From: an uncultured Methylophilus sp.
GTDB lineage: Bacteria; Pseudomonadota; Gammaproteobacteria; Burkholderiales; Methylophilaceae
Assembly (NCBI GenBank): GCA_936943315.1
Contig: CAKZJM010000358.1
Coordinates: 1-10,496 of the forward strand
Direction: 5' to 3'
Length of the DNA: 10,496 nucleotides
Positions within the stretch are counted from its first letter, which is position 1, and each line of letters begins with the position of its first letter. This document shows positions 1 through 6,700 of this stretch, one piece after another. The notes beneath the pieces were generated by a model. The model was not told the DNA's origin, searched no databases, and saw only the letters and a list, made by a program, of their open reading frames with translations. Both the position numbers and the translations under genes were made by a program.

Positions 1-2
1 CC

Positions 3-509
3 CCTGACAACAGCCAGGCAGACTACCGCGTGCCTGAGCCCCCAGCGCCAGCCAAGGTTGAAACGACTCCCGTTGCCCCTGCTGCGCCCGCCTCCACCCC
101 AAGTGCGGCTGCGGAGAGTGCGCCGCATGCCACGAATGAAACGGCCAAAGAGTCACGCTCCAATGTGGCCGCCAATCAAACAACAAACCAGGAGTCTGAT
201 GAAATCAATGACAGCGACGCTGATGCCTGGGGCGATTATGGCCAGCAACTCCGGTCACTTGTGAATAAAAGCAAACAATACCCGGCCATCGCTATCCGCC
301 GCCACCTCGAAGGGGAGGCGACCGTAGTTGCCCAGTTTGTGCGCGGTGAGCTGGTCAATGTCTCTCTGGCCGATAGCAGCAAACATGTGCCCCTAGACGA
401 AGAAGCCATGCGTATGGTGAAAAAGGCCATCGCACAGCTCGGCGTCAAAGACAGTTTAAAAAAGAAAAGCTTCAAAATAACAATACCAGTCTCTTTCAAA
501 CTGGAGTGA
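3..509 (+). CDS. TonB-family energy transducer, C-terminal part (5' end outside window)
   Basis: TonB proteins span the periplasm and pass proton-motive-force energy from ExbB/ExbD to outer-membrane receptors. The frame is open from the left edge (base 3) to the TGA at 507-509, giving 168 residues. The GTG at 30 is internal, so the inner-membrane anchor lies outside the window. Visible parts are a Pro/Ala-rich linker (residues about 10-36), a Ser/Asn/Glu-rich spacer, and a TonB C-terminal domain (about 80-168). That domain has the family pattern: YPAIAIRRHLEGEATV, then a variable strand, a Ser-Ser followed by LDEEAMRMV, and a terminal beta strand ending ITIPVSFKLE. The nearest receptor is the TonB-dependent receptor starting at 3707, so a functional pairing is plausible but not shown. 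Domain identity is good. Which TonB paralogue it is cannot be told. Confidence 0.85.
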   Translation, partial: PDNSQADYRVPEPPAPAKVETTPVAPAAPASTPSAAAESAPHATNETAKESRSNVAANQTTNQESDEINDSDADAWGDYGQQLRSLVNKSKQYPAIAIRRHLEGEATVVAQFVRGELVNVSLADSSKHVPLDEEAMRMVKKAIAQLGVKDSLKKKSFKITIPVSFKLE

Positions 510-530
510 TCCCTTCGTGTTTCCCGAAGC

Positions 531-582
531 CAGGCGTTGTTTAGAAAGTACATCCCTCACTTTCGCTCAACAATAACGCCTG
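531..582 (+). other. Inverted repeat / hairpin downstream of tonB
   Basis: CAGGCGTT (531-538) is the exact reverse complement of AACGCCTG (575-582). The pairing continues with GTT (539-541) against AAC (569-571) across a 3-nt bulge. The stem lies 22 bases past the tonB stop and could protect or end that transcript, but only a weak T-rich stretch follows, so it is not a convincing intrinsic terminator. Its centre is about 95 bp before the start point predicted by the weak sigma-54-like site at 627-642, so an activator site is an alternative reading. Confidence 0.35.
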
Positions 583-598
583 TTCTGTAACCCCTGTG

Positions 599-639
599 GT
601 TTGCCATTTTTCCTCCGGCAAACTATGGGGGATTTTTTT
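599..639 (+). other. Hairpin followed by T7 run, possible weak terminator
   Basis: GTTTGCC (599-605) and GGCAAAC (617-623) form a perfect 7-bp stem with an 11-nt loop. A run of seven T (633-639) starts only nine bases after the stem, so the spacing is poor for a classic rho-independent terminator. It could still contribute to ending the tonB transcript. The gap 510-735 holds no open frame I would support. Confidence 0.3.
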
Positions 640-642
640 GCA
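627..642 (+). promoter_or_regulatory. Weak sigma-54-like -24/-12 candidate before the PEP-CTERM pair
   Basis: GG (628-629) and GC (640-641) have the invariant 10-bp spacing of RpoN promoters, and TTGCA (638-642) matches the -12 element. The -24 side is only GGGGGA instead of TGGCAC, so this is a partial match that could occur by chance. If real, transcription would start near 652, about 84 bases before the gene at 736. Known PEP-CTERM regulation by PrsK/PrsR with RpoN in some betaproteobacteria makes it worth listing. Confidence 0.25.
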
Positions 643-735
643 AAGGGCATGAAGCTTAACGCGCAAATAAGCGCGCAGAAATGCATAACAATTTAATTAA
701 ATGGAATTCACATTTTTTGGGAGGAGTGTCATCAC

Positions 736-1356
736 ATGTCAAATATTTTCAAATCAATCCTGGTGGGGCTGGCTTTGTTTGTAAGCACGAATGCGCAAGC
801 CAAACTTCAGGAATTTGAAGAGGTGTTTACCGGAACCTTGCCACCGATTGTAAGTTCCGAATTTGGTTTTTATGACGAGGTGGCCACGCTGTTGAGCGGG
901 GATGCAACATTGACCTTGTACTATCAGGTGGTGTCAGACGACCCTTTCAGTTCAATTGGTAGTGGGACGTTTACCAGGACAGATGCTCTAGGTGCATTTT
1001 CAGGAAGTTTTCTTTTTTACTTGTCCCTTCCTGATTATTTATCTTCAAATAATCAGGAAGTATCACTCTCGGGTTTTTTTGATCAGGACAGCGGCTCAAT
1101 GTTACCTAATACGGGTGCGTATCAATATGCATCGGCATTCGGAGATTCAGGCGTAAATAGCAACGGTGGCGGGACGATCACTAGTCAAAGAGAGATCACT
1201 TTAAAAATTAACTGGCAGATTCGTACGCCTGAGCCTTTTCCACCAGTACCAGAACCAGAGATGGCTTGGTTGTTTTCTCTCGGTCTGGTCGTGCTGTCTT
1301 TCAAGCGTATCCAGAAAAAGATGCAATCCGTAAGTAAATTTAGTCTGAACAAGTAG
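736..1356 (+). CDS. Exported protein with PEP-CTERM (exosortase) sorting tail
   Basis: No enzymatic family is recognised. The start is supported by a GGGAGGAG ribosome-binding site (719-726) nine bases before ATG. Residues 1-22 are a signal peptide (basic start, hydrophobic core, ending AQA) with mature protein beginning at K23. The body is rich in Ser, Gly, Thr and aromatic residues and looks beta-structured. The C-terminus has the exosortase sorting pattern: VPEPE (171-175), a hydrophobic span (176-189), then a basic cluster (K190, R191, K194, K195). Such proteins are cut by exosortase and linked to the cell surface or extracellular matrix. Eleven residues follow the basic cluster, which is longer than usual. 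The gene is a diverged paralogue of the one at 1392: both mature proteins begin KL, share a following aromatic/Gly pattern, and have a TLKINWQI/SFTIDWFV strand just before the tail. The 35-bp gap suggests one operon. Confidence 0.75.
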   Translation: MSNIFKSILVGLALFVSTNAQAKLQEFEEVFTGTLPPIVSSEFGFYDEVATLLSGDATLTLYYQVVSDDPFSSIGSGTFTRTDALGAFSGSFLFYLSLPDYLSSNNQEVSLSGFFDQDSGSMLPNTGAYQYASAFGDSGVNSNGGGTITSQREITLKINWQIRTPEPFPPVPEPEMAWLFSLGLVVLSFKRIQKKMQSVSKFSLNK

Positions 1357-1391
1357 GCCTCATTCATCAAAACCAAAAACAAGGATGCAAA

Positions 1392-1949
1392 ATGATAAAA
1401 ATCATCAAACAGGGATTGTTGCTATGTACATTATTGGCTAGCTTTCAGGCAGAGGCAAAGCTAGAAAGCTACCAGCAAAGTTATTCGGGCTATTTGTCGA
1501 TGAATAATATGGTGGATGCGGATTACTACGTAGATGCGACCAGTTTTAGTCAGCTAGGAAACACCCTCTCGCTCAATTACGAGGCGCTAAAAATGTGGTT
1601 TGATCCAGAAAGCGCTTTGTATCTTGTGTTTGGCAGCTACACCAGAAGTGGTGGGCATCCCACAATGTCGGGTAATTTTGACTTTGGTCTGAATTTATAT
1701 GACCCCACGGTGCCCTTTGATCCGTACGGTAATACCTTACCCATCATAGGTACTTTTAACTTGCAGGAACTGAAAGACTTGCCGGATGGCTCATATGAGG
1801 TTCTTTATGGTGAGACTGGCACCCTGAAAGGCTATATCTCCAAAGATGACTATGTTTCATTTACCATCGATTGGTTTGTACCCCCGATAATGTGTCTGCA
1901 GTACCGGCCCCACCAGCCTCATCGATGTTTATCTTTGGTTTGTTACTGA
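1392..1949 (+). CDS. Second exported PEP-CTERM-like protein, sorting tail lost by frameshift
   Basis: The AAGGA at 1381-1385 lies six bases before ATG and fixes the start. Residues 1-22 form a signal peptide ending AEA, with mature protein at K23, as in the upstream paralogue. As read, the frame continues after P165 into 20 residues rich in Pro, His and Cys that look like out-of-frame sequence, then stops at 1949. One extra base in the C5 run at 1881-1885 would instead give a 197-residue protein ending at TAA 1982-1984 with a sorting-type tail: VPAPP, a hydrophobic span, then RLFKR. The motif would be PAP rather than PEP. The present product should be secreted without an anchor, unless a sequencing error, slippage or ribosomal frameshift restores the tail. 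Function of the mature domain is unknown. It may be a recent pseudogene. Confidence 0.7.
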   Translation: MIKIIKQGLLLCTLLASFQAEAKLESYQQSYSGYLSMNNMVDADYYVDATSFSQLGNTLSLNYEALKMWFDPESALYLVFGSYTRSGGHPTMSGNFDFGLNLYDPTVPFDPYGNTLPIIGTFNLQELKDLPDGSYEVLYGETGTLKGYISKDDYVSFTIDWFVPPIMCLQYRPHQPHRCLSLVCY

Positions 1950-1984
1950 TGGGCAGCATACGTTTATTTAAACGTAGCAATTAA
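1881..1984 (+). other. Out-of-frame exosortase-type tail of the preceding gene
   Basis: After the C5 run (1881-1885), the frame starting with GAT at 1886 reads 32 codons to TAA at 1982-1984. It gives DNVSAVPAPPASS, then a hydrophobic stretch rich in Phe, Ile, Leu and Gly, then RLFKRSN. This is the right order, length and position for a PEP-CTERM-class sorting signal, and it matches the position of the tail in the upstream paralogue. Its preservation without stop codons suggests a recent frameshift, a read error, or a tail made by slippage. Confidence 0.7.
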
Positions 1985-1997
1985 ATAACGCATTGGT

Positions 1998-2036
1998 TTC
2001 ATGCAGCCAAATTGGTGGCTGAAATGAATCTTTTTT
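1998..2036 (+). terminator. Rho-independent terminator after the PEP-CTERM pair
   Basis: CAGCCA (2004-2009) pairs with TGGCTG (2016-2021) around a 6-nt loop. An outer stem of TTCAT (1998-2002) with ATGAA (2024-2028) extends it through a small internal loop. TCTTTTTT follows at 2029-2036. It lies 14 bases past the restored stop at 1984. The same dyad is centred about 94 bp before the predicted RpoN start point near 2107, a usual distance for enhancer-binding activators, so it might have a second role (inference). Confidence 0.75.
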
Positions 2037-2046
2037 GAATAAAAAA

Positions 2047-2096
2047 GGCAAGATTAGCCATTATTAGCCCTCAAACAGCGTGGCACAAATCTTGCC
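2047..2096. repeat. Perfect 9-bp inverted repeat, one arm overlapping the RpoN promoter
   Basis: GGCAAGATT (2047-2055) is the exact reverse complement of AATCTTGCC (2088-2096). The arms are 41 bp apart, about four helical turns, so they lie on the same DNA face. The right arm covers the spacer and -12 element of the sigma-54 promoter. This could be a pair of regulator half-sites, or a coincidence. The segment between also holds ATTAGCC twice (2053-2059 and 2063-2069). Confidence 0.5.
2081..2096 (+). promoter_or_regulatory. Sigma-54 (RpoN) -24/-12 promoter of the ECF sigma gene
   Basis: TGGCAC (2081-2086), five bases, then TTGCC (2092-2096) matches the RpoN consensus TGGCAC-N5-TTGC at every consensus base, with the required GG-N10-GC spacing (2082-2083 and 2094-2095). 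Transcription would begin about 12 bases after the GC, near 2107. No other TGGCAC in the window on either strand has TTGC at the right distance. It sits between the upstream terminator and the sigma gene, exactly where a promoter is needed. Such promoters require an ATP-dependent enhancer-binding activator, which is not encoded in the window. Confidence 0.75.
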
Positions 2097-2118
2097 AAAT
2101 TTATGCATGGATAAAGCA

Positions 2119-2622
2119 ATGGTTTGGTGTGGGATTAATCTGCAATGGGCGTATACCGATTTACTCGGCTATATCCGCTTTAAGGTTGCTTGCCCGCATC
2201 TGGCCAAAGATATCCTGCATGATGCCTTAATCCGCTACACGGTCTCGACCAGTGACAACAAAGGGGTTGAGCCGCATGCCTACATGCGCAGCATCGCCAA
2301 AAACCTGATTGTGGACACCTACAACTATAGTCAGCGGTTCGTTTCACTTGAAGCTGAAATTGGTTTAAATCGTGAATGGCTGGATGCCCCGACCTTGTCT
2401 GTTGAACAGCTCAGCGATATCAAGCAGCGGCTGGAGATGATCCAGCAGATTTTAGAGCAGTTGCCGCCACGTTGCCGCCAAGTCTTCTGGATGTATCGCG
2501 TAGAGGGTCATACCCAAACTGAAATTGCGGCTGCGCTGGGCATCAGCAAAAACATGGTAGAGCGTCACGTGATGCGTGCGATTGTCGATTTAAGCAGTGC
2601 GCGTGAACTGATTGCGGTGTAA
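2119..2622 (+). CDS. ECF RNA polymerase sigma factor, FecI family
   Basis: FecI-type sigma factors direct transcription of a TonB-dependent receptor gene when signalled by FecR. From the proposed start the protein has 167 residues, normal for the family. Region 2 comes first, including a conserved PHAYMRSIAKNLIVD segment. Region 4 follows with LPPRCRQVF, then VEGHTQTEIAAALGISKNMVERHVMRA, the helix-turn-helix that reads the -35 element. The frame is open from a GTG at 2080, with further ATGs at 2107 and 2119. The RpoN promoter at 2081-2096 predicts transcription from about 2107, so 2080 would not be transcribed and 2107 would be leaderless. ATG 2119 has TGGA (2108-2111) seven bases upstream and leaves a complete region 2. 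fecR follows after five bases, so the two are co-transcribed and probably translationally coupled. Family assignment is strong and the start is moderately sure. Confidence 0.88.
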   Translation: MVWCGINLQWAYTDLLGYIRFKVACPHLAKDILHDALIRYTVSTSDNKGVEPHAYMRSIAKNLIVDTYNYSQRFVSLEAEIGLNREWLDAPTLSVEQLSDIKQRLEMIQQILEQLPPRCRQVFWMYRVEGHTQTEIAAALGISKNMVERHVMRAIVDLSSARELIAV

Positions 2623-2627
2623 GCAAG

Positions 2628-3617
2628 ATGAACCATAAGCACGAGGATATGATCAGGCAAGCCGCAGCGCGCTGGTATGTGCGCATGCGTGAAGCCGCGC
2701 CAGATTCGCCTGAACGCACCACGTTTGAGGTGTGGTTGCTCTCTGACCGCAGGCACCAGGCCGCCTACCAGACAATTGAAGCCACCATGGATGACTTCAG
2801 CTCCACCGCCCGGCTGAAAGAGCTGTCTAATGCCCTCTCACAAAAGGTCTATTTTGAGCAAACGGCCCGTCGTAAAAAAATCTCCAAACTGGGTTCTGGC
2901 CTGGCGGTGATGCTCATCTGTACTGGGCTGGCATTATTCGGCCGTCAACAATATGTGCAATGGCAAGCCTCACCACTCTCCACGCAAATGCAAACAACCG
3001 CCATCGCACAAATGGCTAAGCAGACGCTGGAAGATGGCACTGTCGTGACCGCGAATGCCAACACCGCCATGGAAATCGTCTTTTACCGCCATCAACGCCT
3101 GGTGAAACTCAGCCGCGGCGAAGCGATTTTTGAAGTGACCAAAGACCCGGCAAGGCCTTTTGTGGTTGAAACCCCGCAAGCCAAAGTCACCGTGCTGGGC
3201 ACGCGCTTTGCCGTCAACCAGCTCAGCAAAAAAGTACGTATCAGTGTAGACCACGGTCGCGTACAAGTTGCCCGTGCAGATGGCAGTGAGCAAACCCTGA
3301 TCCTGCGCAATGGTGAAGTGGCAGAGATTGAGCAAGTGGCAGCGCCACACAAAGTGAATCGAAATGCGGCGGATAGCTTTAGCTTCACCAGTGGCCGCAT
3401 TGTGTTCGACCGTGCAGACATGTTTGAAGTAGCGGATACTTTGTCGCGTTACCGTAACCCTACTGTAAAAGCTGTGTTTGCAGGTGAGCAGACACCCAAA
3501 GTGAATGCAGTGCTCAAGGTGAGCGAAGTCGAAAGCTTTATCCAAACGCTGCCACAATCCGTCCCTGTTGCACTGCAACGCCGGGATGATGTGCTCATGC
3601 TCGCGCCTAATAAGTAA
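2628..3617 (+). CDS. FecR-like anti-sigma / transmembrane signal transducer
   Basis: FecR proteins sit in the inner membrane, bind the cognate FecI-type sigma factor with their cytoplasmic N-terminus, and receive the signal from the receptor's STN domain in the periplasm. The 329 residues show the FecR N-terminal domain with conserved tryptophans (ARWYVRM near 17, FEVWL near 36, then DRRHQAAY). A single membrane span lies at about 85-105. The FecR periplasmic core spans about 133-215 (LEDGTVV, then LSRGEAIFEVTKDPARPFVV, then VTVLGTRFAV). A C-terminal STN-like segment (FDRADMFEVADTLSRY onward) completes the protein. Length and domain order are normal. The gene begins five bases after the sigma stop with only a weak ribosome-binding site, consistent with coupling, and is 89 bp upstream of the receptor gene. 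It may act as anti-sigma or as activator, and the sequence does not decide. Confidence 0.9.
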   Translation: MNHKHEDMIRQAAARWYVRMREAAPDSPERTTFEVWLLSDRRHQAAYQTIEATMDDFSSTARLKELSNALSQKVYFEQTARRKKISKLGSGLAVMLICTGLALFGRQQYVQWQASPLSTQMQTTAIAQMAKQTLEDGTVVTANANTAMEIVFYRHQRLVKLSRGEAIFEVTKDPARPFVVETPQAKVTVLGTRFAVNQLSKKVRISVDHGRVQVARADGSEQTLILRNGEVAEIEQVAAPHKVNRNAADSFSFTSGRIVFDRADMFEVADTLSRYRNPTVKAVFAGEQTPKVNAVLKVSEVESFIQTLPQSVPVALQRRDDVLMLAPNK

Positions 3618-3662
3618 TCTTTACATTTCTTTTTAAACACCCACATCAGGCATTTCGCCACG

Positions 3663-3699
3663 CCGTCAGTTACACCACTACAAGCCCTGTAACTGACGG
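3663..3699 (+). promoter_or_regulatory. Perfect 11-bp hairpin directly before the receptor start codon
   Basis: CCGTCAGTTAC (3663-3673) and GTAACTGACGG (3689-3699) are exact reverse complements with a 15-nt loop. The 3' arm ends seven bases before ATG 3707. The only Shine-Dalgarno-like bases there (CGGA, 3697-3700) lie almost wholly in that arm, so folding would hide the ribosome site. No T run follows, so it is not a terminator. It may be a translational control hairpin, an mRNA-stability element, or a DNA operator. Confidence 0.6.
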
Positions 3700-3706
3700 A
3701 CGACCC

Positions 3707-6700
3707 ATGCAAAATAACGCAATCAAAACAGCAGCGCTGGCCGCATTAATCGGCCTGCATACCCCCACAGCTCTTTACGCAGAACTCAACACTGCGCTGC
3801 CAGGCGAGCAAGAAGAGAGTTTCGCTGTGCCGCTCAATGTGGATATGCCTGCGCAGCCACTGGCCGCGGCGCTACGCCAGTTTGCCATCCAAAGTAATTT
3901 ATCGCTCACGGTAGATAGCGCACTTATCGTCGATAAAAAAGCGCCTGCCGTTAAAGGGCGCATGACGCGTAAGGAGGTTATCAAGCGATTGCTGGATGGC
4001 AGTGGCCTGCAAGGTAAGGTTGAAGGCGAGAAAATATTGATTCAACGTGTGGTAAAAGCTGAAGCAAAAGATTTGCAACTGGATAAAGTTGAAGTCCGTG
4101 CCAAACGCTTTTATGAGGTGGGCCCACTTCCTGGGCTAGGACTAACCAAAGAAGAAATTCCAGGGAACGTGCAGAGTATATCGGCCAAAGAAATCAAAGA
4201 GGCCCACTCACTGAGTCTGACTGACTTGATGAACCGCAAGCTGCAATCGGTAACGGTAAACGATTACCAAGGCAACCCGTTTCAAATGGATGTGCAATAC
4301 CGTGGTTTTACAGCTGGGCCTCAAATTGGGACGCCACAAGGTTTGTCGGTATTTATTGATGGTATTCGGGTAAATGAGCCGTTTGGCGATATTGTGAACT
4401 GGGACATGATTCCAATGAATGCGCTCGCGAGTGTAGACGTGTTTCCGGGCTCAAATCCGATTTTTGGTCTAAACACATTGGGTGGAGCATTCTCACTTAA
4501 AACTAAGGATGGTTTCAACAATGCGGGTGCCGATGCTGAGATATTAACTGGCTCATTTGGGCGTAAGCAATTGCAAGCTGAGGGTGGCTGGAATAACGGA
4601 ACAGTCGGTCTTTTTGCTGCGGGTAATTTTTTCCTGGAGGACGGCTGGCGTCAGAATTCCCCAAGCAAAGTGAATCAACTTTTCAGCAAAGCTAGTTATC
4701 GTGGTGACAAACTAGACCTGAATTTAAGCTCATTGATTGTACAAACCAATTTAGTTGGAAACGGGCTTTATCCTAGCGAAATGTATGAGCGTGATAGGAA
4801 CGGTATTTTTACTGCGCCCGATAGAACGAAAAATAAGCTTGGTCAGTTTCAGTTAAGTGGCAATTATTTTGTGAATGACACTTTCACTATCACGGGGCAG
4901 GCTTATCGTAGAAACAGTGACCGGCATCAGATGGGTGCAGACGTTTATATGGCCGATCGTGCTCTTGAAGAGCTTGAAACCGGGTATGCACGCAGAATCC
5001 CAGTTGATGGGGAACCATACACATGCCTGTACAAAAGTACAAATGGAAAAGGTTTGCCGGATTACTTCCTACTAACGGTTGATAATCCTCCTGATGATAC
5101 CGGTAGCGAATACTTTAGTGATCCATTTATCTTTAGTGGAATTACTAGTCCTACGGATCCAGCTTTATCTAGCTATAGCAATGTTCAATTGAATGGGGCT
5201 TTGGACCCCACTTTTGAAAAAGTATTTAAGGCCTACTTTGAAACACTTGGTAATCCAATGAACGACTTCCTTACCGATGCTGTGAGAGGGCTACCTCCTG
5301 ACATAGGGCCGCAAATAAGTAATGGAGCACCTAGCTATTCCCTTTCAGGACTGCCTAACGGCTTGTATATGACAGGCATTCCAGATGGAGAGCCAGATTA
5401 CTTTGTAAGTAGTATGAGTAATTATTTCTACACAGAGACAAAAGATTCGAGTGGAAATGTAATAGCCACTCATAAAAACTACGTAATCATGTTTGCACCT
5501 ATTAATAACGCTGCATGTACTGCAACACGTGATTTGGATGGAGGGGGAAATCCAGGAACAAATTTAAGACCTTATATGTATCGGGATGCAAATGGTAATT
5601 TGGCTACTTTAGATGGCGCATACAGTGGGACGGGGGGGGTGGTATACGAAGTTGATCCGAACACAGGCAAACGTTATTACACGCCGACAGCGGTATTCAC
5701 TGATAACCTCATAGAGCAAACTGTGGATGGCGCATCGCTGCAGTTCAACTGGAATCTAGAGAATCATAAATTCATGGTAGGAGCGTCTATTGATTCAGCG
5801 AAAGCCAGTTATAACAATAAACAGCAACTTGGGTTGTTGGATGCAAATCGGAATGCCTATCTTGCGCCAGATGACATACATCCTATGTTCACTGCCGCGG
5901 ACCAAACCATTAGTAACAATGATTTCGATGGCACTAGCACCACTAAGAGTATTTACTTCAGTGAAACATGGTCTCCAATAGACACCTTGCATTTTAGTGC
6001 GGCGGGTCGATACAACCAGACAAACATTAAAAATACGATAGCGACGCGCTATGGCACAGGCGCATTTTCTATTGGCCAAGTCTTAGGGCTCCCAAGCTTC
6101 TGGGATACATGTAGTAGTGATGCAGAATGCCAAAATTATTTGCAAGGGTATAAGCCAGCAGACTTATCCAAACAGCTCGATCCGGCAGAAACCGAGAAAT
6201 TTACCTACTACTCCTTTAATCCATCGTTGGGCGTGTCATGGCAGGCACAACCCAATTTAAATATGTATGCCAACTGGGCACAGGGGACTCGTACGCCAAG
6301 TGTGATTGAGCTGGGGTGCGCTTTTGATAAAACGCCTGTGACAGTTACCGGTGGTGTGACAGTTCCTAAAAGCTTATTTGAAAATCGAGAGTGCACCTTG
6401 CCAACGAGTCTCTCTGGTGACCCATATCTTCCCCAAATCAGAGCGACGACATATGACATTGGTATGCGTGGGAGTGTATGGGGAGAGTGGCAGTGGAATT
6501 TGGGAGCCTACCAGACCGATCTTAAAAACGATATCTACTTTGTCTCTGTTGGGAATGGACAAGGGTTCTTTGATACTGTTGGCAGCACTCGCAGACGCGG
6601 CATAGAGTCAGGACTATCCGGGAATGTTGGAAAAGCAAGATTAAGCCTTAACTATTCACTTACTCAAGCAACATTTGAGGATAAATTCAATATGTTTAGC

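Noticed and set aside
30..32. GTG as start of the tonB gene
   Set aside because: The frame is open to the window edge, and the protein from here would lack the membrane anchor, so it is internal.
236..553. 105-codon open frame on the minus strand
   Set aside because: It is antisense to the conserved TonB C-terminal domain.
541..735. Cyclic di-GMP riboswitch before the surface-protein pair (CCTCCGGC at 612-619)
   Set aside because: Only a short sequence resembles the aptamer. The other conserved stems and tetraloop region are absent.
2037..2118. Fur box before the sigma gene
   Set aside because: No stretch resembles the GATAATGATAATCATTATC consensus. The clear signal there is the RpoN site.
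2970..3578. 202-codon open frame on the minus strand
   Set aside because: It lies wholly antisense to the well-supported fecR-like gene, and its translation has no recognisable domain.
5840..5875. EF-hand-like loop DANRNAYLAPDD in the receptor, suggesting calcium or lanthanide binding
   Set aside because: Glycine at loop position 6 is missing, the last ligand is Asp rather than Glu, and no flanking helices are evident. Related receptors seem to carry similar loops, so it does not support a metal-ligand claim.
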